Below are positions 20,604 through 30,495 of a DNA stretch of 64,000 bases, piece by piece (positions within the stretch are counted from its first letter, which is position 1; every line of letters starts with the position of its first letter). The notes below the pieces were generated by a model. It was not told the DNA's origin, did not search any database, and worked only from the letters and a program-made list of their open reading frames with translations. Position numbers and translations under genes: made by a program. Source of the stretch: NCEH01 sp040049195 (GTDB lineage Bacteria; Pseudomonadota; Alphaproteobacteria; Rhizobiales; Xanthobacteraceae); NCBI RefSeq assembly GCF_040049195.1, contig NZ_JBDZDL010000006.1. One strand, given 5' to 3'.

Positions 20604-21091
20604 GCGCCCCCGTTCCCCTCGCTCTCACCGTCAATGGCGTTGAGGTGGCGCGTGCCGTCGCGCCGCGCACCACGCTCGCCGATTTCCTGCGGCTGGATCT
20701 CGAACTCACCGGCACCCATACCGGGTGCGAGATGGGCGCGTGCGGCGCCTGCCTGGTGATGATGGACGGCGTTCCCGTCCATTCCTGCCTCGTCCTCGCC
20801 GTGCAGGCCGAGGGCGCGGTGATCGAGACGGTGGAAGGCCTGTCCGAGCGCGGCGCCATTGCCGAGCTGCAGCAGGCCTTCCACCAGCGCAACGCTCTGC
20901 AATGCGGCTTCTGCACCCCCGGCGTGCTGGTGAACGCCCATGCCCTGCTGGAACAGGGCGGCATCCCCACGCGGGAAGAAATCCGCGACGCCCTCTCCGG
21001 CAATTATTGCCGCTGCACCGGCTATGAGGCGATCGTCGACGCCATCGAGACCACCGCGCGCCGCTGCGCCGCCGGCGAGGTGCGCCCATGA
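20600..21091 (+). CDS. Molybdenum hydroxylase 2Fe-2S small subunit (CoxS/CutS-like)
   Basis: Carries the two 2Fe-2S clusters linking the molybdenum site to FAD. 163 residues, the normal length. The N-terminal plant-type cluster ligands are CEMGACGACLVMMDG with a downstream Cys (VHSCL); the C-terminal cluster ligands are CGFCTPGVLVNA and NYCRCTGYEAIVDAI. All eight expected cysteines are present. Start and stop both overlap neighbours by ATGA, indicating tight coupling of the three subunits. Confidence 0.95.
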   Translation: MSAPVPLALTVNGVEVARAVAPRTTLADFLRLDLELTGTHTGCEMGACGACLVMMDGVPVHSCLVLAVQAEGAVIETVEGLSERGAIAELQQAFHQRNALQCGFCTPGVLVNAHALLEQGGIPTREEIRDALSGNYCRCTGYEAIVDAIETTARRCAAGEVRP

Positions 21092-23460
21092 ACGCGCCAG
21101 CCCAGACGTTCGACCGACCCGGCCATGTGGGCCAGCCCCTGTCGCGGCCCAATGCCAAGCGGCTGCTGGCGGGGCGCGGGCGCTATGTCACCGACATCAC
21201 CTTGCCGCGCATGCTGCATGCCGCCTTCGTGCGCAGCCCCTATGCCCATGCCCGGATCGCGGACGTGGACATCGCGGCGGCGCAGGCCATGCCGGGCGTG
21301 CGCCTGATCGCCACCGGGGCGGATCTCGCGCGGCTCTGCACGCCCTGGGTGGGCACGCTCGACCATTTCAAGGGCATGAAATCCGCGCCCCAATTGCCGC
21401 TGCCGCTGGAACGCGCGGTGTGGGCCGGGCAAGCGGTGGTGGCCGTCGTGGCCGACACCCGCGCGCTCGCCGAGGATGCGGCGGAAATGGTGGCGATCAC
21501 CTTCGAGGAATTGCCGCCGGTCACCGACCTCGACATGGCCCAGGCCGAGGGCGCGCCGCGCGTTTCCCCCGAGCTTTCCGACAATCTGTGCTTCCGCGCC
21601 GGCCTCGACACCGGCGGCGTGGACGACCTCTTCGCCACCGCCGCCCATGTGGTGGAAGGCGAATTCCGCTTCGGCCGCCACACCGGCGTCACGCTGGAGC
21701 CGCGCGCCATCATCGCCGATTACGACCCGAGCGAGGAGCGCCTGACCGTCCATCACGCGACGCAGACGCCCTATCAGTTCCAGGATCTCTACGCCCGCCA
21801 TTACGGCATCGCCGAATCCCGCGTGCGGGTGATCGCGCCGGATGTGGGCGGCTCGTTCGGCGTGAAGCTGCATGTCTATCACGAGGACATGGCGGTGGTC
21901 GGCCTCTCCATGATGCTCGGGCGACCCGTGAAGTTCGTCGCGGACCGCACGGAAGCCTTCGTCTCCGACATCCACGCCCGCGATCACCGCGTGAAGGCGC
22001 GCGCGGCCGTGGCGGCGGACGGCACCATCCTCGCCATGGATGTGGAGGACGAGACCGCCGTCGGCGCCTTCTCCACCTATCCCCGCACCAGTGCGGTGGA
22101 AGGCAACCAGGTGATCCGCCTGATCGGCGCGCCCTATACCCTCGCCGGCTATCGCGCGGATCTCAAGGTGCTGTTCCAGAACAAGGTGCAGACCAGCCAA
22201 TATCGCGCCGTGGGCCATCCCATCGCCTGCGCCGTCACCGAGCGGCTGGTGGATCTGGCCGGGCAGAAGGCGGGGCTCGACCCGTTCGCAATCCGCGCCA
22301 GGAACCTGATCGCCGACGACGCCTATCCCTGCGCGTCGGCCACCGGCTACAAGTTCGAGGCGCTCTCCCACCAGGCCTGTCTCGCCAAGCTGCATACGCT
22401 GATGGAGTACGAGCGCCTGCGCGCCGAGCAGGCCGAGGCCCGCGCGCGCGGCATCCATCGCGGCATCGGCATCGCCGCCTTCGTGGAAATCACCAATCCA
22501 AGCCCCGCCTTCTACGGCATCGGCGGCGCGCGCATCTCGGCGCAGGACGGGGCGATCGTGAAGATCACGCCCTCCGGTGAGGTGCGCTGCCTGATTTCGG
22601 TGACCGAGCAGGGCCAGGGCACCGAAACCATCATGGGCCAGATCATCGCCGACCATCTCGGCGTCTCGCGCGACATCGTGCGAGTGATCACCGGCGATAC
22701 CGAGGTGACGCCCCATGGCGGAGCGACCTGGGCCTGCCGGGGCGCCGGCATCGGCGGGGAGACCGCCCTCCAGGCCGCGCGCAAGCTGAAGGGCAATGTG
22801 CTCGCCGTCGCCGCCGCAATCCTCCAGGCGCAGCCCGGAGCGCTGGACCTCGTGAATGGCGAGATCGTCGAGCGCGCCACCGGGCAGGCGCGCATCAGCC
22901 TCGCCGAGGTGGCGCGCATCGCCTATTTCCGCTCCGATACGCTGCCGGCCGGCACCGACGCCCAGCTCTCGGCGGTGCATCATTACGCGCCGCAGGGCTA
23001 TCCCTTCGCCTTCACCAACGGCATCCACGGCTGCCATGTGGAGGTGGATGTGGAGACCGGCCTCGTGAAGATCCTCAAGCATTTCGTGGTGGAGGATTGC
23101 GGCCGCATCATCAATCCGCTGCTGGTGGAAGAGCAGGTGCGCGGCGGCGTGGTGCAGGGGCTGGGCGCGGCCTTCTACGAGGAATGCCTCTATGACGAGA
23201 GCGGCCAGCTCACCAATGGGTCGCTGGCCGATTACCTCGTGCCCATGTCGTGCGAAATGCCCGACATCCTGATCGACCACATGGAAACGCCCACCAAGGA
23301 TACCGAGCTCGGCGCCAAGGGCTGCGGTGAAGCCGGCACGGCGGCCGCCTCCGCCGCGGCTCTGAATGCGGTGAACGACGCCATCGCCCCGTTCAACGCC
23401 ACGATCTCGCAGATTCCCATGACCCCCGCGCGGCTGCTGAAGGCGCTCGGGATCTACTGA
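21088..23460 (+). CDS. Molybdenum hydroxylase large subunit (xanthine dehydrogenase / CoxL-like)
   Basis: Catalytic subunit binding the molybdopterin cytosine dinucleotide cofactor; hydroxylates an unknown substrate. 790 residues. It starts with RPNAKRLLAGRGRYVTDI and has the substrate-channel motif DVGGSFGVKLHVYHED, GATWACRGAGIGGETAL and the C-terminal GAKGCGEAGTAAASA with the catalytic glutamate. Where form I CO dehydrogenase has the AYxCSFR loop, this protein has SQYRAVGHPIACAVTE. It is therefore not form I CODH, and differs from the usual AYRGAGR form. A heterocyclic, aldehyde or aromatic substrate is likely. The Liv-type importer behind it probably supplies that substrate. Confidence 0.93.
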   Translation: MNAPAQTFDRPGHVGQPLSRPNAKRLLAGRGRYVTDITLPRMLHAAFVRSPYAHARIADVDIAAAQAMPGVRLIATGADLARLCTPWVGTLDHFKGMKSAPQLPLPLERAVWAGQAVVAVVADTRALAEDAAEMVAITFEELPPVTDLDMAQAEGAPRVSPELSDNLCFRAGLDTGGVDDLFATAAHVVEGEFRFGRHTGVTLEPRAIIADYDPSEERLTVHHATQTPYQFQDLYARHYGIAESRVRVIAPDVGGSFGVKLHVYHEDMAVVGLSMMLGRPVKFVADRTEAFVSDIHARDHRVKARAAVAADGTILAMDVEDETAVGAFSTYPRTSAVEGNQVIRLIGAPYTLAGYRADLKVLFQNKVQTSQYRAVGHPIACAVTERLVDLAGQKAGLDPFAIRARNLIADDAYPCASATGYKFEALSHQACLAKLHTLMEYERLRAEQAEARARGIHRGIGIAAFVEITNPSPAFYGIGGARISAQDGAIVKITPSGEVRCLISVTEQGQGTETIMGQIIADHLGVSRDIVRVITGDTEVTPHGGATWACRGAGIGGETALQAARKLKGNVLAVAAAILQAQPGALDLVNGEIVERATGQARISLAEVARIAYFRSDTLPAGTDAQLSAVHHYAPQGYPFAFTNGIHGCHVEVDVETGLVKILKHFVVEDCGRIINPLLVEEQVRGGVVQGLGAAFYEECLYDESGQLTNGSLADYLVPMSCEMPDILIDHMETPTKDTELGAKGCGEAGTAAASAAALNAVNDAIAPFNATISQIPMTPARLLKALGIY

Positions 23461-23490
23461 CTCATAAAAAACGACCCCTGGGAGGGACCT

Positions 23491-24738
23491 ATGGCCAATT
23501 TTCTAAATCCGCCGCTCTCCGGCGTATCGCGCCGCGCCGTCCTGGCCGGCATGGGGGCTGGCATCGGCCTCATGGCGGCGCCCGCGATCCTGCGGGCGCA
23601 GACCGAGACCATCCGCATCGGTTTTCCCACCCCGCTCACCGGCCCGTTCGGCGCCGAGGCGAAGGACCAGGTGAAGAGCGCCGAGCTGGCGGTGAAGCTG
23701 GTCAACGACAAGGGCGGCATCGGCGGCCGCAAGGTCGAGCTTCTGGTGCGCGACGACAAGCTGAATGCCGGCGAGGCCGCCACCCGCACGCTCGAGCTGA
23801 TCGAGAAGGACAAGGTGCATGCGATCGTCGGCGCGCTCTCCAGCGCGGTCCAGCTGGCGGTGAACGAAGTGACCCGCGCGCGCGGCGTGCTCTATGTCTC
23901 GATCAGCCAGTCCGACACCATCAACGAGGTGAAAGACTTCTCGCGCTTCACCTTCCACGAGGCGCTGAACCCGCACATGACCACCGCCGCGGTGGCGCGC
24001 AAGACCTTCAAGAAGGGCTCGAAGATCGCCTATCTGGTGGCCGATTACGCTTATGGCCATGAGATGCTGCGCGGCTTCAAGCGCGCCGCCGCCGCCATCG
24101 GCGCGGAGAATGTGGGCGAGATCCTGCACCCGTTCGGCGCCGCCGATTATTCGACCCTGATGCCCCGCATCCGCTCCCTGAAGCCGGACATCCTGGCGAT
24201 CTGCAACTTCGGCCGCGACCAGGCGAATTCCATCAAGCAGGCCAACGATTTCGGTCTGAAGCAGCAGATGCAGATCGTGGTTCCGGTGCTGCTCCACAAC
24301 CAGCGCCTCGCGGTCGGCCCCGACGTGTTCGCGGGCGTGATCGGCGGCGCCAATTATTACTGGGGCCTGGAGAGCACCGTCCCCACGGCGAAGACGTTCA
24401 ACGATGCCTTCAAGGCGGCCAATAACGGGGCCTATCCCACCGATTACGGCGCCTATGGCTTCACCGGCGTCGCCTCGCTCCTGCTCGCCATCGAGAAGGC
24501 CGGCAGCACCGACACCGACAAGATGGTCGATGCGCTGCAGAACCTGAAATACGACGTCGCCAAGGGCCCGCAGCATTACCGCGCCTGCGACCACCAATCG
24601 GTGCAGGCGGTGCTGGTGCTGGAATCCAAGAAGAAGGCGGACATGGCGAACGAGCAGGATCTGTTCGCCATCATCGCCAACGATCCCGGCTCGGAAGATA
24701 TGCTGCGCTCCTGCGCGGAGCTGGGCTTCCCGACCTGA
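23491..24738 (+). CDS. Periplasmic substrate-binding protein, probable Tat substrate
   Basis: Binding protein of the second Liv-type importer, 415 residues. The N terminus has a twin-arginine-like motif SRRAVLAGMGAGIGL followed by a hydrophobic stretch ending near ILRAQ, suggesting Tat export rather than Sec. The mature part starts TIRIGFPTPLTGPFGAEAKD, the type I periplasmic-binding fold. It begins 30 bp after the hydroxylase large subunit with GGGAGG upstream. Its position in the hydroxylase operon suggests it binds the hydroxylase substrate. Confidence 0.92.
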   Translation: MANFLNPPLSGVSRRAVLAGMGAGIGLMAAPAILRAQTETIRIGFPTPLTGPFGAEAKDQVKSAELAVKLVNDKGGIGGRKVELLVRDDKLNAGEAATRTLELIEKDKVHAIVGALSSAVQLAVNEVTRARGVLYVSISQSDTINEVKDFSRFTFHEALNPHMTTAAVARKTFKKGSKIAYLVADYAYGHEMLRGFKRAAAAIGAENVGEILHPFGAADYSTLMPRIRSLKPDILAICNFGRDQANSIKQANDFGLKQQMQIVVPVLLHNQRLAVGPDVFAGVIGGANYYWGLESTVPTAKTFNDAFKAANNGAYPTDYGAYGFTGVASLLLAIEKAGSTDTDKMVDALQNLKYDVAKGPQHYRACDHQSVQAVLVLESKKKADMANEQDLFAIIANDPGSEDMLRSCAELGFPT

Positions 24739-24744
24739 GCGGTC

Positions 24745-24850
24745 CCCTCCCTCCCCCTCTCACCGTCGGGTGAGGGGCACTCCCGAGGCCGCAAGGGCAA
24801 ACGGGCTGCGCACGAAGTTCTCCCCTCCCCGCCGGGGAGAGGAGACGACA
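24745..24850. repeat. Intergenic inverted repeats of REP-like character
   Basis: The 137-bp gap after the binding-protein gene contains two GC-rich imperfect hairpins: CCCTCTCACC/GGGTGAGGGG around 24757-24779 and CTCCCC/GGGGAG around 24822-24841. C/T-rich and G/A-rich arms of this kind occur as dispersed intergenic elements in many rhizobial genomes. Copy number elsewhere cannot be seen here. A transcript-stabilising role within the operon is possible. Confidence 0.35.
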
Positions 24851-24875
24851 CAGAAAGCCGGAGCCGGACACCGAC

Positions 24876-25748
24876 ATGGATCTCGAACTCATCCTCATGC
24901 AGCTGTTTTCCGGCGTCGCGCTGGGCGCGGTGCTGATCATGGCGGCGCTCGGCCTCACCATCATCTTCGGCATGCTCGGCATCGTGAACTTCGCCCATGG
25001 GGCGCTGTTCATGGTGGGCGCCTATGCCGGCCTGTGGGTGGCCGAGCAGACCGGCAATTTCTGGTGGGCGCTGCTGCTCGCGCCGCTGGCGGTGGGGGCG
25101 TTCGGCATGCTGATCGAGCGCTTCCTCATTCGTCCGCTCTACAAGCGCTCGGTGGATGATCCGCTGCTGCTCACCTTCGGCCTCGGCTATGTGCTGGTGG
25201 AAGCGGTGCGCATCGTGTTCGGCACCGACGGCGTGCCGTTCGCCACGCCCGAGGCGCTGAGCGGGGTGGTGGATCTCGGCGTCGGCTATTTCCCGCTCTA
25301 CCGCCTGTTCGTGGTGGGCCTCGTGGCGGTGGTGCTGCTGGCCCTGTGGTTCGCGCTGGAGAAGACGAGGTTCGGCCTGATCGTGCGGGCCGGTGCCAAG
25401 GACCCGCTGATGATGCGGGTGCTGGGTGTCGACATCAGCGCCTTGTGGCTGGCCGTCTTCGGGCTCGGCGTGGCGCTCACCGCGCTCGGCGGCGTGCTCG
25501 CCGCGCCCATGCGCAACGTGACGCCGGAAATGGGCACGCTGGTGCTGGCCGAAGCGTTCGTCGTCACGGTCATCGGCGGCATGGGGTCCCTGCTCGGCGC
25601 CGTGGTCGCCGGGCTGGTGGTGGGCGTCGCGGTCAGCATGACCGCGCTGTTCGCCCCGGAAATGGCGACCATCGTCATGTTCGCGCTGATGGCGCTCGTC
25701 CTTCTGTTCCGCCCGCAAGGCCTGTTCGGCCAGGGCGCGCGCGCATGA
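24876..25748 (+). CDS. Branched-chain amino-acid-type ABC permease (LivH-like)
   Basis: Inner-membrane permease of the second importer, 290 residues. Segment ALGLTIIFGMLGIVNFAHGA near the N terminus is the LivH hallmark, followed by about seven more hydrophobic spans and the coupling region GLIVRAGAKDPLMMRVLGVD. Its stop overlaps the next permease start by ATGA at 25745-25748. Confidence 0.94.
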   Translation: MDLELILMQLFSGVALGAVLIMAALGLTIIFGMLGIVNFAHGALFMVGAYAGLWVAEQTGNFWWALLLAPLAVGAFGMLIERFLIRPLYKRSVDDPLLLTFGLGYVLVEAVRIVFGTDGVPFATPEALSGVVDLGVGYFPLYRLFVVGLVAVVLLALWFALEKTRFGLIVRAGAKDPLMMRVLGVDISALWLAVFGLGVALTALGGVLAAPMRNVTPEMGTLVLAEAFVVTVIGGMGSLLGAVVAGLVVGVAVSMTALFAPEMATIVMFALMALVLLFRPQGLFGQGARA

Positions 25749-26770
25749 GCGGAGATCCTTCCATGCCTCCTTCTTCGGCTTCCGCCGCCGCGCCGCCGCT
25801 GGCCGCGCGGACGGGTGTGAAAACCACCGGCCTCGGCGCCGCGCTCCAGCGCTGGCGGGTGGCGCTGTCGATCCTCGCCTTGTGCCTGCTGCCGTGGGTG
25901 CTGCCCTCCCAGGCGCTGGCGGTGAACGTGCTGGTCTTCGGCCTGTTCGCGGTCGGCTATAATCTGCTGTTCGGCTACACCGGGCTGCTCTCCTTCGGGC
26001 ACGCGGCCTTCTTCGGCGGCGGCGCCTATCTCACCGGCATCGCCATCGCCCATTTCGGGCTCGGCTGGTTTCCCGCCATGCTGGTGGGCGTGCTGGGCGC
26101 GGGGGTGCTGGCCGCGATCATGGGCGCGCTGTCGATCCGCACCCGCGGCATCTATTTCTCCATGGTGACGCTGGCGCTTTCCCAACTCGTCTATTACGTG
26201 GCGCTCCAGGCGAGTTCCTGGACCGGCGGGGAAAACGGCCTGCGCGGCTTCACCGTCTCCACCCTCAATCTGTTCGGCTTCACCGTGGATTTCCTTGATC
26301 CGGTGAAGAAATACTATGTGCTGATGGTGTTCGCGGCGCTGGCACTGTGGTTCGTCTCGCGGCTGCTGAACTCGCCCTTCGGCGCGGTGATCGAGGCGAT
26401 CCGCGAGAACGAGACGCGGGCGCGCGCCTGCGGCTATGACGTGGAGCGCACCAAGCTCATCGTCTTCATCGTCTCGGGGCTGATCTGCGGGCTGGCGGGC
26501 GCGCTCTCGGCCCTGCATCTCGCCATCGTGCCGCTGGATACGCTGCACTACCAAACCTCCGGCCTGGTGGTGATGATGACCCTGCTCGGCGGCGCCGGCA
26601 GCTTCTTCGGGCCATTCGTGGGCGCGCTGGTGTTCCTGCTGATCGAGGACGTGGCCTCGCTCTGGACCTCCCACTGGCAGCTCATCGTCGGGCTGATCTT
26701 CATCGCCTTCGTGCTGTTCCTGCCCAAGGGCATCTGGGGCACCCTCATTTCCCGGAGGTCGCAGGGATGA
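25745..26770 (+). CDS. Branched-chain amino-acid-type ABC permease (LivM-like)
   Basis: Second permease of this importer, 341 residues from the ATGA-coupled start. A 30-residue Ala/Pro/Ser-rich N terminus precedes the first span. LLFGYTGLLSFGHAAFFGGG and AIRENETRARACGYDVERTK are LivM family blocks. The stop overlaps the start of the LivG-like ATPase by ATGA (26767-26770). Confidence 0.94.
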   Translation: MSGDPSMPPSSASAAAPPLAARTGVKTTGLGAALQRWRVALSILALCLLPWVLPSQALAVNVLVFGLFAVGYNLLFGYTGLLSFGHAAFFGGGAYLTGIAIAHFGLGWFPAMLVGVLGAGVLAAIMGALSIRTRGIYFSMVTLALSQLVYYVALQASSWTGGENGLRGFTVSTLNLFGFTVDFLDPVKKYYVLMVFAALALWFVSRLLNSPFGAVIEAIRENETRARACGYDVERTKLIVFIVSGLICGLAGALSALHLAIVPLDTLHYQTSGLVVMMTLLGGAGSFFGPFVGALVFLLIEDVASLWTSHWQLIVGLIFIAFVLFLPKGIWGTLISRRSQG

Positions 26771-27508
26771 CGACGCCGCTTCTCTCCGTCGAGAACATCG
26801 GCCGCAGCTTCGGCGGGTTCGTCGCGCTGGCCGATATCAGCGCCAGCTTCGCGCCGCGCAAGGTCACCGCCATCATCGGCCCGAACGGCGCCGGCAAGAG
26901 CACCTTCTTCAACGTGCTGTCGGGCGTGCTGCCGCCCTCCACCGGGTCGATCCGCTTCAAGGGCAAGGATCTGACCGGGCTGCGGCAGCATAAGTTCGTG
27001 CATCTCGGCATCGCCCGCTCCTACCAGATCACCAACATCTTCCCCGAGCTGACGGTGCACGAGAACGTGCGGGTGGCGGCGCAGGCGTTCGTGGCGCGCT
27101 ACGACGTCTTCTCCAATCGCGACCGCTACCGCGAACTCGACGAGAAGGCGCACGCGGCGCTCGCCGCCGTGGGGCTCCAGGCCAAGGCGCATCGCACCGC
27201 CAAGGCGCTCGCCCATGGCGAGCAGCGGGCGCTGGAGATCGCCATCGCGCTGGCCGCCGATCCCGAACTGCTGCTGCTGGACGAGCCCACCGCCGGCATG
27301 GGCCCGGAGGAGACCAAGGACATGGTCGCCCTCATCGAGCGGCTCGCCGCCGAGCGCACCATCCTGCTCGTCGAGCACAAGATGAAGATGATCCTGGGCC
27401 TCAGCGATCGCATCCTGGTGCTGCACCACGGCCGGCTGATCGCCGACGGCACGCCCCAATCCATCCAGACGGACAAGGAAGTCCGTCGCGTCTATCTGGG
27501 TCAGAACG

Positions 27509-27522
<14 letters not shown>
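26767..27522 (+). CDS. Liv-type ABC ATP-binding protein (LivG-like)
   Basis: One of two ATPases of the second importer, 251 residues. Walker A GPNGAGKST (~40-48), Q-loop SYQITNIFPELT, signature LAHGEQRALEIAIALA and Walker B LLLLDEPTAGM are all present, with the switch histidine in LLVEHKMKM. The LivG-type insert between Q-loop and signature is of normal length. It overlaps the next ATPase gene by 14 bp. Confidence 0.95.
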
Positions 27523-28219
<697 letters not shown>

Positions 28220-28240
28220 GCGCTCGAAAGGACTTTCGTC

Positions 28241-28708
28241 ATGGAAATCGTCGGCGAATATCGCATCGCCGCGCCGCGCGAGACGGTGTGGAAGGCCATC
28301 CTCGATCCGCAAATGCTGCGCGCCTGCATCCCCGGCTGCCAGGAGCTGATCGAGACCGGCCCCAACGCCTTCGCCGCCAAGGTGCAGATCAAGGTGGGCC
28401 CGGTCTCCGCCAATTTCGCCGGCACGGTGGAATTGCAGGACATCACGCCCCCGGAAAGCTGCCGCATCGTCGGCCAGGGCAGCGGCGGGGTGGCCGGCTT
28501 CGCCAAGGGCGATGCCGTGGTGACTCTGGCCGAGGATGGTGAGGAAACCGTGCTCACCTACAAGGCCGACGCGCAGATCGGCGGCAAGCTCGCCTCGCTC
28601 GGCGGCCGGCTGATCCAGGCCACCGCCCGCAAGCTGGCGGACCAGTTCTTCTCCACTTTCAGCAAGGCGCTGAACGGCGAAGGGGAAGCGGAGAAGGCGG
28701 CTTCGTAG
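28241..28708 (+). CDS. CoxG-like SRPBCC-fold protein
   Basis: A 155-residue protein starting MEIVGEYRIAAPRETVWKAI, typical of CoxG (carbon monoxide dehydrogenase subunit G family). The family helps recruit molybdenum hydroxylases to the membrane; SRPBCC folds bind hydrophobic ligands or quinones. Blocks include LRACIPGCQELIETGPNAF and VGPVSANFAGTVELQDITPP. It is the last gene of the operon, 21 bp after the LivF-like gene. Its last 50 bp overlap the tail of the convergent ArsR-family gene. Confidence 0.9.
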   Translation: MEIVGEYRIAAPRETVWKAILDPQMLRACIPGCQELIETGPNAFAAKVQIKVGPVSANFAGTVELQDITPPESCRIVGQGSGGVAGFAKGDAVVTLAEDGEETVLTYKADAQIGGKLASLGGRLIQATARKLADQFFSTFSKALNGEGEAEKAAS

Positions 28709-29444
28709 AGTTGGCCGCGGCGCCTTGCGGCGGAGCCGGGTCACGCCAATCCGAGGCAAGCCGGAACGTCGCCGCGAAACCCATCTCGCCGGCCCGGGTG
28801 ATGCGCAGCGCGCGGCTTTCCGGCATACGCGCCACCCAGCCGAGATCAAGCGTCTTGTCGAGCAGCGCGGCGCCGAGGCGACCCGCGAGGTGCGGGCGGC
28901 GCTCGCTCCAATCCAGGCAGGTGCGGCACAAGGGACGCCGGGACCGGGACTGCGCCCCCATGTCGAGACCGAAATCGCAGAAGAAGCGCTGCCCCTCGGG
29001 CGTGACACGTCCCGCGCCGTCCGAAAAGCGGACGTAACCAAGATCGCTCATCGAAGCCGCAAGGGCGACAGCGAGCCGGCCGGCCATGTGATCGTAACAG
29101 GTCCGGGCGAGCCGCACCGCCGCATCGCGGGGACCGACCGGCCGGTGACGCTTGGGCCCGGACGCCGCCACGGTCATCAGCGCGTGGATGGCTTGGGCGA
29201 CCTCCGGCGACGCGAGCCGATAATAGCGGTGCCGGCCCTGCTTCTCGACGGCGATCAGCTGGGCGTCCAGCAGCTTGGCGAGATGCCCGCTGGTGGTCTG
29301 CGCCGTAACCCCGGCGTGGCGCGCAAGCTCGCCCGCGGCCAGCGCCTGACCACCCATCAAGGCGGAAAGCATGTTCGCCCGGGCCGCATCGCCGATCAGG
29401 CTTGCGACCTCCGCAATCGTGTTTCCGGACGCCATGTTCAGCAT
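28659..29444 (-). CDS. ArsR-family transcriptional regulator with Cys-containing C-terminal domain
   Basis: Winged-helix regulator of 261 residues, longer than the roughly 100-120 of minimal ArsR proteins. The helix-turn-helix lies in RHAGVTAQTTSGHLAKLLDA with wing EKQGRHRYYRLASPEV. The C-terminal half has CYDHMAGRLAVALAAS, FCDFGLDMG and CRTCLDWSERRPHLAGRLG, a recurring alphaproteobacterial arrangement with a CxxC that could sense metal or redox state. It is divergent from an EamA transporter gene 97 bp away, its probable target, and its 3' end overlaps coxG. Confidence 0.85.
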   Translation of the reverse strand: MLNMASGNTIAEVASLIGDAARANMLSALMGGQALAAGELARHAGVTAQTTSGHLAKLLDAQLIAVEKQGRHRYYRLASPEVAQAIHALMTVAASGPKRHRPVGPRDAAVRLARTCYDHMAGRLAVALAASMSDLGYVRFSDGAGRVTPEGQRFFCDFGLDMGAQSRSRRPLCRTCLDWSERRPHLAGRLGAALLDKTLDLGWVARMPESRALRITRAGEMGFAATFRLASDWRDPAPPQGAAANSTKPPSPLPLRRSAPC

Positions 29445-29541
29445 GGGGAAAACCTAGCAGCGAAAGCGCCGCCCGTCAGCGTCCGAAGGTTCGGCGCCGG
29501 CCGAAGCATTCAAGCATCCCCAGCGACTAGGAAAGGCGCTC

Positions 29542-30474
29542 GTGACGAGCCGGCCGGAGCGCAAGAGCGTGGGTGAAAATTCGAACACGGCGAAGGAGCT
29601 GCTCCTTCTTCTCATCCTCTCCACATTGTGGGGCGCTTCCTACAGCTTCATCAAGGTCGGCGTTGAAACCATTCCCCCGGTCACCCTGATTGCGGCGCGC
29701 ACCGTCATTGCCGGTCTGATCCTCACGGGTGTCGCCCGCTGGCGCGGCTTGAATTTTCCCGGCGATCGGCGGACCTGGGCGAGGTTTCTGTTCCAAGCCT
29801 GTCTGAACAGCGTCATCCCCTTCACCCTGATCGCCTGGGCCGAACAAACGACGGACGCCGGCCTGGCGGCGATCCTCAATTCCACATCCCCCATCTTTGC
29901 CTTTCTGCTGACCTTGCTCGTGACCCGCCACGAGGCGGTGACGGGATGCAAGCTGTTCGGCGTCGCCGCCGGGCTGCTGGGAACATGCCTGGTGGTCGGG
30001 ATGCAGGCGCTGGACGGCCTCGGACATCAGATGTGGGCGCAGCTCGCCATTGTCGCGGCCACCGTCTGCTACGCCGGCGCCGCGATCTTCGGCCGGAATT
30101 TCAAAGGGCTTGACCCCATGCTGCCAGCGGCCGGCTCGCTCCTATGCGGGGCTGCGATCCTCGTTCCGGTCAGCCTCGCGCTCGATCAGCCCTGGACGCT
30201 CGTTCCGTCCACGCGATCCGTGCTTGCGCTCCTCGCCCTCTCGGTCGTTTCGACCGCACTTGCCTTCGTGATCTATTTCCGTCTCGTCCAGACGCTCGGA
30301 TCGATCGGCACCACGGCCCAGGCCTATCTCAGGGTGCCGATCGGGGTTGCCATCGGCATCCTGTTCCTCGGTGAAACGCTGGCATCGACGGCCTGGCTCG
30401 GCTTGGGCTGCATCGTCGTCGGCGTCGCTGCCATGACCCTGCCTGCACCCCGAGCGGCGCGAAGACACGCATGA
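29542..30474 (+). CDS. EamA-family (DMT superfamily) transporter
   Basis: Inner-membrane transporter or exporter of 310 residues with about ten hydrophobic helices arranged as two EamA repeats. LLLLLILSTLWGASYSFIKV is the typical first helix, and AEQTTDAGLAAILNSTSPIF marks the first repeat end. It starts at GTG 29542 preceded by GGAAAGG. It is divergent from the ArsR-family gene, which probably regulates it. The substrate is unknown; DMT proteins export amino acids, metabolites or drugs. Confidence 0.9.
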   Translation: MTSRPERKSVGENSNTAKELLLLLILSTLWGASYSFIKVGVETIPPVTLIAARTVIAGLILTGVARWRGLNFPGDRRTWARFLFQACLNSVIPFTLIAWAEQTTDAGLAAILNSTSPIFAFLLTLLVTRHEAVTGCKLFGVAAGLLGTCLVVGMQALDGLGHQMWAQLAIVAATVCYAGAAIFGRNFKGLDPMLPAAGSLLCGAAILVPVSLALDQPWTLVPSTRSVLALLALSVVSTALAFVIYFRLVQTLGSIGTTAQAYLRVPIGVAIGILFLGETLASTAWLGLGCIVVGVAAMTLPAPRAARRHA

Positions 30475-30495
30475 GCGACACCCGCATCGGAGCCC

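Noticed and set aside
21022..23280. A 752-codon open frame on the minus strand opposite the hydroxylase large subunit
   Set aside because: His/Arg/Gly-rich translation with no family blocks; an antisense by-product of high third-position GC in a well-supported plus-strand gene.
21088..23460. Form I carbon monoxide dehydrogenase
   Set aside because: The AYxCSFR active-site loop is not present; the equivalent position reads SQYRAVGHP.
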